The notes under the pieces are model-generated. The model made no database searches, was not told where the DNA came from, and saw nothing but the letters and a program-made list of their open reading frames with translations. 64,000 nucleotides of DNA. It comes from Triglochin maritima (Eukaryota; Streptophyta; Magnoliopsida; Alismatales; Juncaginaceae). How positions within the stretch are numbered: position 1 is the first letter of the stretch; every line of letters begins with the position of its first letter. The stretch is taken from contig OY821791.1 of the NCBI GenBank assembly GCA_963682175.1, positions 25,285,826 through 25,349,825 on the forward strand, in the 5' to 3' direction. A program made the translations under genes and the position numbers. This document shows, piece after piece, positions 45,179 through 57,384 of the stretch.

Positions 45179-46207
45179 GGTGTCAGTCCAGACTCTGGTT
45201 TCGACGATTCGAGTGGATTTAATTTCTATTTTGTAGTTTGCTTTGTTTCAGGAGACTCATATTGGGAAGTAGAAGCATTTGGTGAAGTTTGGAGGCGATC
45301 TGAGACTCCATGAACGCCAATCAGCGGCCGGAGACCGCCAATTGGCGGTCTGGTAATCTCTTTTCACCTTTGTATTTCTTTGGTGAAGTAGAAATATGGG
45401 GATCAATTTGGCATGTTCTGACTTTTAGTTTGCCCCCATATCGATAATCAATCTCCCTTTAAGCAACTTGCACCTTAAAACCCAAAGCAAAAGATTAGAC
45501 ATTCTTTCTTGTTTAGGTCATGCAACATGTACTCGGCTTAGGCACGTAGATTGTCTTTTCTTTTAGCTTTACTTTCAGTTGCTGAGTGCTGGCGTGAGGT
45601 ACGCGTTTCCTACTCTCATTCATGCATTTCGTATGAACATGCATTAGTTAGTAGGAAGTGCATTACAACAAGTGTGAGTTGAGTGTTTGTTTGGAGAGTT
45701 GATTGCTAGATTTAGGACTCCAAAACGCTACTAAGAAGGGGTTGTCCCATATAAGATAAGGTGTGGGATTTCATAACCCTTTCCTACGCCCCAAAAACCA
45801 CACTAATCAAGAGCCTAATTTTAAAATCAGGTAGACATTGGCCGTAAGGATTTCGGGCGCATTAGGAGAGTGATACGGTCCCGACCGTCAAGGCCTGATC
45901 AGCGTCGCCAACTCTGTTGATAGTAGGAGAGGGGAGATCTCCGGATCTTGACTCACTTGCTGGGCTTTGTGGTTCTCGTCGTAAGGAGGTGAGACGTGTT
46001 GAAGTCGTGTGACCTCGCAGTTTGGCGTCGCCTAGCTGTAAGTACCTATAGCGACTGTAGGACTGTTTGAGCCTTGTTTGCTTGTATGCTTCTACTTGTA
46101 CCCACCTGCAGTAGCATAAGAACTTCTTCCCTTCTCTCCTGGGTCTTCTCTCTCTTCTGTGTCCCTCCGTCTTCTCCTCTACGCACACTCTTTATTTTGA
46201 AAAAAAA
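45179..46207 (+). other. Non-coding leader of Y
   Basis: Paired arms at 45313-45351: a weaker one, then the perfect AGACCGCCAATTGGCGGTCT at 45332-45351. The first arm starts 135 nt after the PBS. No gene supported. Confidence 0.75.
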
Positions 46208-47995
46208 TTGGTTTTTGTGTGTGCACCTTTGTGCATGCATATGTGGGCACGAGACGAGAGTGGCCGTTTGACGAGGCGTGTAATTAACCCTACTTCGGTA
46301 GTCGATTTCTTGATGCCTCCCTCATCTCGTGTCGCACATAGTTCGAGTTCAATGACTGCTAATTTCCGTGAGGAGGGGCAGTTGTTGAACCCACCTGTTC
46401 CACTAGTGTTTCTTGTTCTTCCTGTTGTGCCTCCCATACCTCTACGTGTTCGATGCTACCCGAGTCGTACTGCTCTACCCTCATGCATCATATTGGCAGA
46501 GGAAAATGGGAACCACTTTGAGGTTAAGCCTCAGTTTATTTCCATGCTCCCTCACATCACTGGGAAAGGTGACCCCTATATATTTCTCAGGGAATTTGAG
46601 GAGGTTTGTGCTATGTTCAAGCTGCAACAACTTAGCACAGACTCCATCCATCTTAGGCTTGTCCCTTTTGCACTAAAGGATGAAGCCAAGAAGTGGTTGC
46701 ACAGCAACCAGGTGAATTTCAATCATGCATATTTAGAGAGATTCAAGGAGCTAGTATCCTCATGCCCTCGCCATGGCATCGAGTTGTGGCGTCTTTGTCA
46801 GATTGTCTACAAGAGTCTTCACATCCCGTCCCGAACGCTCCTTGAGTCCATGTGTCAAGGAGAGTTCTTAGGAAAGGATGAAAGGGAGGCATGGATTTTC
46901 CTAGAAGACCTCGCTGAGAAAACCATGCAATGGGAGAGTGTAAGGGAACCACCTGCATCATCTAGCATAGGAGCGAGGATCGCGAATGCAAACTCGACTA
47001 GATTGGGTGCCGCATTTGCTGTCGATACCACTACGGTCACCGAGAAGTGCATGACGGCCTTAATACGCCATATGGATTCGATTGTGCTCCAAAACCAACA
47101 AGGTTCACCTCACATGTCCACATCTGGTCCAGTTCCCTGTCATTCATGTGGTAGGATAGGTCATGTAGAAAGAGAGTGTGCGTCCAGTCCTCCTGAGATG
47201 GAACGTGTCAACACCATCTATGATAGAGCTAGGAATGACCCATACTCATCATCTTATAATCCCAGATGGAGGAACCACCCCAATTTTTCATGGAACCAAA
47301 ATAATGCCCTGGGTGGTCCTTCAAACTCCTCTCGACCACCTAACCAACGACACCAACCTCCCATGCATGCACAATCTTATTAGTCACCCCAAGCTCAAAT
47401 CACCAATCAATCGGGTTTCCCAAATTCCAACAATATGGAAACCCGATTCAATTCACTTGAGACCTTGACTCGTGGACTTGAAAACTCAATGAAAAATTTT
47501 ATGTCAACCACAAGTCAAGTTCTCACTTCAAATCAGCAGACCATCAAATTTCTAGAGCTTCGGATGGGCAAATTGGCTCAGTCTGTACATGAAAGAGAGA
47601 GGGTCTCTGCCTAGCCAGCCTGAGGCTAACTCCCGCATGTACCAGCAACAACACATGCAAAATGATAATATGGTACCTCAAGGGTGGCACGTGAACCATG
47701 TGGAGGAACGCGTTCACCATGTCAATGCCATTGTAACCTTAAGGAATGGGAAGAAGGTTGACAATCACATTTCCTTGCCACCAGCACCATCTATGCAGCC
47801 CCTCAGTCGGAATGGTGGTGAAGAATAAGTTGAGGGTGAGGGTAATACACCAACGCCTCCTTCTCAGGCACCGCAGAAAACCTACCTGCCAAAAGCTCCC
47901 TATCCTAGTCGGTTAACCAAAAAGCAGAGTGACGCAATGGACAAGATATTAGAGGTGTTTAAGCAAGTGAAGGTTAACATCCCCTTGTTGGATGT
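46208..47995 (+). pseudogene. Gag of Y
   Basis: Open from ATG 46208 to a TAG at 47381 (CAG or CAA in X). The capsid region is readable (PQFISMLPHITGKGDPYIFL, FALKDEAKKWLHS) but about 37 residues present in X between KKWL and YLERFKEL are missing in frame. A CCHC knuckle follows (CHSCGRIGHVEREC). A 2-nt change in a GA run near 47605 shifts the frame in the helical block. R is inserted at 47995 within KVNIPLLDV. Confidence 0.85.
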
Positions 47996-49550
47996 TGATT
48001 GATCGTTTTATATTTCTACCGCAAGTGCACGGCCGCGTTGAAGCGGTGGCAAATACGGGTCGTCCACTGGGAGGTGTGTCGACACTTGGTTCGTGCGAAG
48101 GCAAGGGGTAAAGAAAGGAGAAAAGGATTGGTTACACTAAACTACACTACAATGCTAAACTAGAATGCAAAAGGAAATGAAGATAAGCAATAAAACTAAA
48201 CCCCAAAGGGGGTAGAGAACTGATGTGAACATAAAGATGTGTGTGTGTGTGTGTGTTCAATTAAGCTCCTCACAACATGTAGTGCATGAAATCATAAAAC
48301 AACATCCAATCTTGCCTCTACATGAATTAAGATAAGACTACATCATTAAAACATACAAGACAATGATTGGAATGAAGCTACATGAACTCAAGTATAAAGA
48401 CTAGACCCTACTATGCCTCCACATGAATTAAGATGACTACATCATTAAAACATACAAGACATTAGCTAAGGAAAAGGCAACAAGAGTACATACACTACAA
48501 ATTGTGTTTCCAACATTAACTTCATCCATATCCTAACCTTATCATTCCCCATAAAATAGGTCACTAATCAAAGCATAAGCTAAGCTTCATTCAAGAGCAT
48601 TAGCATATCAAAGATAAGAGTGGAGACCCATTAGATGGTTATGGAAATCATATAAAGCTCAAGGGATAAAAATAACACACACTTAATACACTACATTATT
48701 ATATCACATATTTCTCCACCCCCCAAATGGGGATGGAACTACTCACTACTCATTACACTAACTAAATTAGCAAAGGAAAGCATAATACTGAAATGAAATT
48801 TATACTACTCAAGCAAGAAACATTAAAGAAGCATAAAACTAAACAAACAAACAAGCATGCATATGAAAGGAAATTAAACTAAGAGAGAAACAACATCATT
48901 AAAAGAAAACTTCTATTATTAACTCACTCAATTACAAGTAGCTCTTCCTCCACTAGAGTTTTGCTTCAAGGCTTCACTCTTAGTAGGGAAGATGGCCACC
49001 AAGAGAGAGATGGATACAATGGGAGGTGAAGAGTTCTATTTATAAGCATGGAAAAAGCTAATCAGGGACAATCCCCCGATGTGGGACTAAACCAATACCA
49101 AAAATAGCCTAAACGAACACTAATACAAGTCCAGGAGAAGTTGGGGCGGATCTTGCATGATCCAGACCGCCAATTGGCGGCCTATAAAGCCCAGATCCGT
49201 CTGGGTCTTCTGGTGGGCTTTCCTTGGTGTGTTTCTTGGTCTTGGATGCATCTAACTTGTTTAGTGGAGCTCCGACCCGAATCGAATTGACAAAATACTC
49301 CTCATGATGGTGTGGAGTTTCCTGTTTTGCTCTTAGGTCCTTCTGTCTTACGATCAAGTCCTTCTCCCTTGCATCTTGGTCCCCAGTTCTCACAATTAGG
49401 TCCTTTTTCCTGCTTTTGGGTCCTTTCATGGCTCTTCTCTTCAAACCTCTTTATTTCTGAAAACTAAACAGAAAACTCGTCACGTAGCATTGCTTAGGTG
49501 TAAGATAATGGATATAAGGTACAAATATAAGCATGAAATGATGTCAATCA
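47996..49550 (-). mobile_element. 3' LTR of R
   Basis: 1555 bp. Differs from the partner at 53012-54568 by about three substitutions and one GT repeat unit. Left flank GATGT (47991-47995). Palindrome near 49165, USE match 49077-49087 (minus), TATAAAT 49038-49044 (minus), 32 bp between them. Confidence 0.95.
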
Positions 49551-51081
49551 AATACCCCCACAGCTAAGTTTTTGCTAGTCTCGAGCAAAACAAAGAAAGG
49601 AAAAAGCATACGAAAAACAAGAAATCCTAACTCACTTTCGTAGGAATCACGGTTGCACTTAGCACGTGCAACAAGCCGTTAAACCTCCTTGTTGCCAAGG
49701 AGGAGGAGTATTGTCTCCTGAGGGTTTTCAGCGGATATACCCACAAAATCCGAACAAGATGCATTAATCAATCTAGCTACACGACTCGTTGGACTTATTT
49801 TGTCGATCATGGAATGCGGTAATCCTACGGGCCGACTCTATATAGGTAATCAGTCCACACACCTAACTTAATGAACCATTCGTGTTAGTTAAATAAGGAA
49901 TTAAGTGAAAGACATGGACAACCTCAAGATCCTCAAGTGATACAAAGTGTAAGGTCCACTAAGGTTCTTATTTGCATTACCATTTTTTTTTCTTTTTGTT
50001 TCTTTTCACACATTTTTTTTCTTTTTTTTTCTTTTTATTAGTTGGAGCTTCATTCTCCCAGGGTTAGGTTTCGTGCCTCATTGCCCATGAGGACTTACAC
50101 TATCACGTACACCTTTCCCCAAATCTCCACATAGGGCAATCCCTACCACCCGTGTAACGGGAGTTCGGTCGGCGCATCCCAAGTCAGATGACTCGAAAGC
50201 ACCAGGCACAAAGTCCCCTCAGACCTACTTTCCCGAGTGATAGGAGCCGTGCGAGAAGAGAGAACATCTACTCACTTATTTCTTATCTACACATGAACCA
50301 AAACCCCTACACTAATGTCTCACAACAAGATTAAGAGGGTCCTTGACTACAACAAACTTCCTAAATTAACAAACACGAATTATTGACTCACTAGGTTCAG
50401 GGTGGACTTCTTTGAATGTTTGAGCACTGAAACCCTATGATTACTCACCCCCAAAGGAAAACTGGGGTGCATCCTAACGACTCGATAAATCCTAAAGCCA
50501 CGTACTAGATATCCTAATGCATCAAGTTCAAGACAATTTTGGGAGCTTTCTTTTTACTTTGCCTCTCAACGGTTTTGCACATGCTAAACACACGCAGAAC
50601 CCACAAAACATTTTCTTTCGAAAACACATGAAGATTTTGAAAGAAATGTGAAAATTTTGAAACACTAGGCAAGCAAAAGAAGACAAGTCACCCAAGGATC
50701 ATGGCAAGCAAATATATCGATATTAAATGCAGCACACTAACATGACCCTAAATGCAAACAAAAGAAAACAAAATCGAAAGAAAAAAACTCGACTATGTAC
50801 ACACGTAAAACACCCCCCCACACCTACTTCATGCATTGTCCTCAATGAATGTGAGCAAAATACTACATGGATGTATGCATGAAACAGAAGAGATCTCACC
50901 AACGTGAAGTACACAAGGAAGTTCATGGCTATGTTGATGGACACAACCCAACTTCCCTCAAAACCTGTGAGATGCTAAAGAAGGGATACAAATACGTGAA
51001 AGAAATGGGGCCCAAATACTCAAGGGTTGGGGCCCACAAAGATTTTTTTTTTAACATATATACACAAGAAAGCTCAACCAC
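49551..51081 (-). other. 3' UTR and PPT of R
   Basis: The terminal PPT (49551-49563) borders the LTR. A second G-run at 50811-50829 (minus: AAGTAGGTGTGGGGGGGTG) follows the conserved CATTGAGGACAATGCATGAAG block. A T-rich tract lies at 49985-50040. No env frame is present in this 1.5 kb. Confidence 0.82.
50811..50829 (-). promoter_or_regulatory. Second, internal polypurine tract of R
   Basis: Strong G-run on the minus strand about 250 nt downstream of pol, resembling the terminal PPT. Homologues exist at 56116-56132 (Y) and 20507-20524 (V, degenerate). A role as an extra plus-strand primer is inferred. Confidence 0.6.
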
Positions 51082-53011
51082 TCAGGTAGGAGCATGAATG
51101 GTTGAGTGCGAGGGGGGTTCATGAAGGAACATGACCTCCTCGACTTCGGCTGGTGCCCCCTCCAAGTAGGGTTTGAGGCGTTGTCCATTAACTTTGAACA
51201 CGTCCCCATTCCCTGGGTTCAAGATCTCAACCGCTCCATGAGGATAAACGGTTTGGACAATAAACGGGCCAGACCAGCGACTGCGGAGCTTACCCGCAAA
51301 CAGATGAAGCCGGGAATTGTAGAGCAACACCTTCTGCCCGGCCGTAAACACCTTTCGCATAATCATGCGATCGTGAAACATCTTGGCTCGGGACTTATGA
51401 ATTTTGGCATTCTCGTACGCATCATTGCGTAGCTCTTCTAATTCCACAATGTCGAACTTACGTTGTACTCCTGCTTGATCAAGATCCATATTCAGGTTCT
51501 TGATCGCCCAGAAAGCACGATGCTCAAGCTCGACGGGTAGGTGGCAAGCCTTGCCGTACACTACCCGATAAGGGGACATACCCAAATTGGTCTTGTACGC
51601 GGTGCGGAAAGCCCACAACGCGTCATTCAACTTGGTAGACCAATCCTTCCTCGAGGAACTAACCGTCTTCTCAAGAATTTGCTTTAATTGACGGTTAGAG
51701 ATTTCGACCTGCCCACTAGTTTGCGGATGGTATGGGGTCGCAAGCTTGTGGGTGATCGAATATTTCCTCATAAGCGCTTCAAAGGAGCGATTACAAAAGT
51801 GGGTACCCCTATCGCTGATTATGGTACGAGGAGTACCAAATCGCGCAAAAATGTCCCTCAAGAATTTGGTGACCACCTTGTTGTCATTGGTCTTTGTGGG
51901 TATAGCCTCAACCCACTTAGACACATAGTCAACGGCCACCAGAATGTAAACATTCCCGAAAGAGTTCGGGAAGGGACCCATGAAATCGATGCCCCACACA
52001 TCGAAGATGTCGACAACAAGGACATTTTGCAAAGGCATCATGTCACGTCGACCAATCCTGCCAAGGCGCTGGCACCTATCACATTGCTTACAAAAGTCGT
52101 AAGCATCCTTGAAAAGAGAGGGCCAGTAGAATCCAGATTGGAGCACCTTGGCAGCAGTTTTCTTTGCTCCAAATTGTCCTCCACATGCCTTGGAATGGCA
52201 GAAATGGAGCACACTTTGGAACTCGGTATCTGGGACGCACCGCCTGAAAATTTGGTCAGAGCAGTATTTGAATAGGTAGGGGTCGTCCCAGTGAAAGAAT
52301 CTGACATACGATCTAAATTTGGATTGGTCAGATTTTGACCAACCCACAGGAAGTTGCTCGGTCACGAGGTAGTTCACGATGTCGGCAAACCAAGGGTTAT
52401 CTTCGATCATGAACAACTGCTCGTCAGGAAATTTATCGTCAATGATTTGGTCCTGTGGGTTGGTCGTCTCTAGACGAGACAAGTGGTCAGCTACAACGTT
52501 TTCACACCCTTTTTTGTTCCGAATCTCGAGATCGAATTCTTGTAGCAACAAGATCCATCTCAAGAGTCGGGATTTTGCATCTTTCTTCGCCATGAGGTGC
52601 TTGATGGCTGTGTGATCAGAATAGATAATCACGTGGGAGCCAATCAAGTACGACCGGAATTTCTCCAAAGCAAATATGATCGCTAAGAATTCCTTCTCGG
52701 TCACAGTGTAGTTCAATTGGGCATCATTGAGTGTTCTACTGGCATAGTAGATCACATGAGGCAATTTGTCCAATCGTTGCCCAAGCACTGCTCCCACAGC
52801 GAAGTCAGATGCATCACACATTAACTCAAAGGGTTCAGTCCACACCGGTGCCTTAATAATGGGAGCTGAAGTCAACTCTTTCTTCAAGGTCAAAAAAGCA
52901 TGGTGGCAATCCGGTGTGAACTCAAAAATGGCATCCTTAGCCAACAAGGCGGTGAGAGGTCGAGCGGTTTTGCTAAAATCCCGAATGAACCGCCGATAGA
53001 ATCCAGCATGC
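51082..53011 (-). CDS. pol: RT end, RNase H and integrase of R (N-terminally truncated pol)
   Basis: Open without a stop from the LTR junction at 53011 to 51082; the first Met is at 52947 (621 codons). The first codons ([13 protein letters not shown]) are the RT thumb. From Met1: RNase H with D45 (DASDF), E84 (TEKEF), D111 (YSDH) and D154 (VADH); integrase zinc region about 248-292 (HFCHSK and CKQCDRC); catalytic D321 (GIDFMG), D379 (SDRGTHF), E415 (GQVEIS) with 35 residues between the last two; GPF module ([11 protein letters not shown]) near 560. Integrase would join cDNA to chromosomal DNA in the nucleus. Gag, protease and most of RT are missing, and there is no start signal of its own. 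Confidence 0.9.
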
Positions 53012-54568
53012 CGATTGATCGTTTTATATTTCTACCGCAAGTGCACGGCCGCGTTGAAGCGGTGGCAAATACGGGTCGTCCACTGGGAGGTGTGTCGACA
53101 CTTGGTTCGTGCGAAGGCAAGGGGTAAAGGAAGGAGAAAAGGATTGGTTACACTAAACTACACTACAATGCTAAACTAGAATGCAAAAGGAAATGAAGAT
53201 AAGCAATAAAACTAAACCCCAAAGGGGGTAGAGAACTGATGTGAACATAAAGATGTGTGTGTGTGTGTGTGTGTTCAATTAAGCTCCTCACAACATGTAG
53301 TGCATGAAATCATAAAACTACATCCAATCTTGCCTCTACATGAATTAAGATAAGACTACATCATTAAAACATACAAGACAATGATTGGAATGAAGCTACA
53401 TGAACTCAAGTATAAAGACTAGACCCTACTATGCCTCCACATGAATTAAGATGACTACATCATTAAAACATACAAGACATTAGCTAAGGAAAAGGCAACA
53501 AGAGTACATACACTACAAATTGTGTTTCCAACATTAACTTCATCCATATCCTAACCTTATCATTCCCCATAAAATAGGTCACTAATCAAAGCATAAGCTA
53601 AGCTTCATTCAAGAGCATTAGCATATCAAAGATAAGAGTGGAGACCCATTAGATGGTTATGGAAATCATATAAAGCTCAAGGGATAAAAATAACACACAC
53701 TTAATACACTACATTATTATATCACATATTTCTCCACCCCCCAAATGGGGATGGAACTACTCACTACTCATTACACTAACTAAATTAGCAAAGGAAAGCA
53801 TAATACTGAAATGAAATTTATACTACTCAAGCAAGAAACATTAAAGAAGCATAAAACTAAACAAACAAACAAGCATGCATATGAAAGGAAATTAAACTAA
53901 GAGAGAAACAACATCATTAAAAGAAAACTTCTATTATTAACTCACTCAATTACAAGTAGCTCTTCCTCCACTAGAGTTTTGCTTCAAGGCTTCACTCTTA
54001 GTAGGGAAGATGGCCACCAAGAGAGAGATGGATACAATGGGAGGTGAAGAGTTCTATTTATAAGCATGGAAAAAGCTAATCAGGGACAATCCCCCGATGT
54101 GGGACTAAACCAATACCAAAAATAGCCTAAACGAACACTAATACAAGTCCAGGAGAAGTTGGGGCGGATCTTGCATGATCCAGACCGCCAATTGGCGGCC
54201 TATAAAGCCCAGATCCGTCTGGGTCTTCTGGTGGGCTTTCCTTGGTGTGTTTCTTGGTCTTGGATGCATCTAACTTGTTTAGTGGAGCTCCGACCCGAAT
54301 CGAATTGACAAAATACTCCTCATGATGGTGTGGAGTTTCCTGTTTTGCTCTTAGGTCCTTCTGTCTTACGATCAGGTCCTTCTCCCTTGCATCTTGGTCC
54401 CCAGTTCTCACAATTAGGTCCTTTTTCCTGCTTTTGGGTCCTTTCATGGCTCTTCTCTTCAAACCTCTTTATTTCTGAAAACTAAACAGAAAACTCGTCA
54501 CGTAGCATTGCTTAGGTGTAAGATAATGGATATAAGGTACAAATATAAGCATGAAATGATGTCAATCA
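53012..54568 (-). mobile_element. 5' LTR of R, joined directly to pol
   Basis: 1557 bp. The outer flank is GATGT (54569-54573), matching the left flank, so the two LTRs bound one integration event. At the inner edge the LTR runs CGATCAATC and then straight into RT-coding GGCATGCTGG; the last A of the LTR, the PBS, leader, gag, protease and most of RT are missing. USE match 54095-54105, TATAAAT 54056-54062 (both minus). Confidence 0.93.
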
Positions 54569-54573
54569 GATGT

Positions 54574-55130
54574 CATCCAACAAATACCTCAATATGCCAA
54601 AGTGTTAAAAGATCTCTGCACAACCAAGAGGAAGACCAATGTTCCTAAGAAAGCATTCTTGGCTGCAAATGTAAGCTCACTTTTGTCCAATCTCACCTAC
54701 ACAAAATACAAGGACCCTGGGTGTCCTACTATTTAGTGTACGATAGGGAACACTAGCATGAGTAATGTATTGCTTGATTTAGGATCGGCGGTCAACCTCC
54801 TCCCATTTTCTGTTTATCAACAGTTGAAGTTGGGAGAGTTGAAACCAACTAAGATCACCCAACAATTGGCTGATAAATTCATTCGTATTTCAAAGGGGAT
54901 TATTGAGGATGTGCTTATCAAAGTTGGAGATTTTATATTTCCAGTAGAATTTGTTGTCCTCGATACCAATCCTGTTGTGCACACCCACTCTCAAATACCT
55001 TTGATTTTGGGCAGACCATTTCTGGGAACCTCCAACGCTTTAATTAATTGTAGAAATGGTCCCATGAAGCTCTCATTCGGTAACATGAGTGTCGAGTTTC
55101 ATGTGTTCAACTCTGGTAGGCAGTAGGATC
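54574..55130 (+). pseudogene. Protease of Y
   Basis: Continues gag after R (QQIPQYAKVLKDLCTTKRKT). Active-site block LLDLGSAVNLLPFSVY at about 54770-54820, and LILGRPFLGTSNALINCRNG near the end. An in-frame TAG precedes the active site (54735, in a position where X has CAG) and another stop follows at 55124. Confidence 0.85.
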
Positions 55131-55293
55131 CCATGGACCAACCTTTAAATCTCAATCTCATCGGCCAATTAGAGAAAGCACCGCAAAATCAACGAACACC
55201 CCTAACACCAATGCAACCCATTAAGAATGTTTGTGGGCCCAGCAAAAACTCATGACCTGTCTTTACAATGCAACAGAGTGAGTTGGATCAAAC

Positions 55294-55812
55294 ATGAATG
55301 TCCAAAGGGAGTGTTCGTTGCATGATTCAGTTGAGACCATTAGTGAGGGGGACACACCTCAGCATATGCCCATTCCAGAAGTTGTTGTCACCCCGTGTGT
55401 TAGGGCTATTGAGCCCTTTGAGCTTCATATTGACTCCAACAAGGACTCACCTACGACCGAGCTTATGCTTGATGATATAAATAATGGTGGGAGGTCCTTG
55501 TTGGATGACTTGGGGAGAAGCCCCATTCTTAGTGATGCAAGTCTGCTGCATCCATCGAATGAGCTTGGGGAACTCATTCCGATGCACCCACCTATTGGTT
55601 GGAGGGTTTTGTTCGATGAGCAACTAAACCCTAGTGAGGCAACACAACTTCACTCATTCATGTTGCCTACACCCAACCAATATCATGAGGGGTTCGAGCC
55701 TTTCAGCTTTGACCTTTCACCCCTCATGACACCTCAGAGTACTAGTGAAGTTTGCCCATCTCGGGAAGTCTCTGGTCCTCATAACTCGAAGTTCTCCTTT
55801 GATGTTCCTTGA
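55294..55812 (+). pseudogene. Linker, RT stub and conserved tail of Y
   Basis: A 172-codon open frame, the best-preserved copy of the non-autonomous C-terminus. The linker contains SVETISEGDTPQHMPIP and PTTELMLDDI. The stub PPIGWRVLFDEQLNPSEATQ aligns with the first strand and turn of RT in P (QTSWRVCIDYRKFNAATWKD). It continues with a tail (FEPFSFDLSPLMTP, ending FSFDVP) not found in true RT here. Upstream the frame is cut by several stops (55124-55290), so it is listed as a pseudogene. The function of the stub is unknown. Confidence 0.75.
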
Positions 55813-57384
55813 ACAAATGATTATGAAAATATCTTTGTTGATGTATATATCTTGTAAAAAACAAAAAAACGAGTAATAAAAGACTCCATGAGCGAGCATT
55901 GATTGTTGTGGGCCCCAACCCTTGTGTACTTGGGCCCCATTTCTTCACGTATTTGTCTCCCTTCTTCAGTATCTCACAGTTTTTTGGAATTTGGTGTTAT
56001 GTACATCAACATGACCATGAACTTCCTGTTGCGCTTCATGATTGGTGAGATCTTCCTTTTTTCATGCATAAATCCATGTAGTATCATGCTCACATTCATT
56101 GAGGACAATTCATGAAGTAGGTGTGGGGGGTGTTTTATGTGTGTACATAGTTGAGTCGTTTTCCTTTGATTTCGTCTTCTTTTGTTTGTACTTCTAGGGT
56201 CATGTTAGTGTGCTGCATTTAATATTGATATATCTGCTTGCCATGATCCTTGGGTGACTTGTCTTCTTCTGCTAGCCTAGTGCTTTAAAATTTTCACATT
56301 TCTTTCAAAATCTTCATGTGTTTGCGAAAGAAAATGTTTTGTGGGTTTTGCGTGTGTTTAGCATGTGCAAAACCGTTGAGAGGCAAAGTAAAAAGAAAGC
56401 TCTGAAAATTGTCTTGAACTTGATGCATTAGGATATCTTGTTTACCGGCTTTAGGTCTTATCGAGTGTGCACCCCAGTTTTCCCTCAGGGGGCGAGTAAG
56501 CAGAGGGTTTCAGTACTCAAACATTTAAAGAAGTTCACCCTGAACCTAGTGAGTCAATAATTCGTGTCGGTTAATATAAGGAAATTTGTTGTAGTCAAGG
56601 ATCTTTTAAATCTTGTTGTGAGACATTAAGTGTAGGGGTTTTGGTTCATGTGTAGATAAGAAATAAGTGTGTAGGTGTTCTCTCTACTCGCACGACTCCT
56701 ATCACTCGGGAAAGTAGGTCTGAGGGGACTTTGTGCCTAGTGCTTTCGAGTCATCTGACTTGGGATGCACCGACCGAACTCCTGTTACACGGGTAGTAGG
56801 GATTGCCCTATGTGGAGATTTCGGGAAAGGTGTACGTGATAGTAAGTCCTCATAGGCAATGACGCACGAAACCTGACCCTGGGAGAATGAAGCTCCAACT
56901 AATAAAAAGAAAAGAAGAAAACAAATTAAGAAAAAAAACAAAAAGAAAAAAAATGGTAATGCAAATAAGAACCTTAATGGACTTTACACTTTGTATCACT
57001 TGAGGATGTTGAGGTTGTCCATGTCTTGCACTTAAGTCCTTAATTAACTTTCACGAATGATTCATTAGGCTAGGTGTGTGGACTTATTACATATATAGAG
57101 TCGGCTCATAACATTACCGCGTCCAATGATCGACAAAATAAGTCCAATGAGTCGTGTAGCCAGGTTGAATAATGCATCTTTGTTTGGATTTTGTGGGTGT
57201 ATCCGCTAAAAACCCTCAGGAGACAACACTCCTCCTCCTTGGCGACAAGGAGGTTTAACGGCTTGTTGCATGTGCTAAGTGCAACCGTGATTCCTACGAA
57301 AGTGAGTTAGGATTTCTTGTTTTTCGTATGCTTTTCTCTTTCTTTGTTTTGCTCGGGATAGCAAAAATTAGGTGTGGGGGTATT
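55813..57384 (+). other. 3' UTR and PPT of Y
   Basis: An internal polypurine tract AGTAGGTGTGGGGGGTG lies at 56116-56132 after TTGAGGACAATTCATGAAG. A purine-rich tract lies at 56895-56955. The terminal PPT ends at 57384. No gene supported. Confidence 0.8.

Noticed and set aside
48235..48260. GT repeats (also at 53250 and 4128) as regulatory elements
   Set aside because: They are short microsatellites in the LTR, variable in length even between the two LTRs of R.
49109..49444. 111-codon frame repeated identically at 54127-54462
   Set aside because: It lies inside the LTRs of R; the identity reflects the young LTR pair, and the frame covers U3 signals rather than a protein domain.
49551..51081. 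Env-like gene after integrase, as in some Athila elements
   Set aside because: No frame of useful length or transmembrane pattern exists there on the coding strand.
51688..52275. 195-codon plus-strand frame
   Set aside because: Antisense to the RNase H-integrase gene of R, which has clear catalytic motifs on the minus strand.
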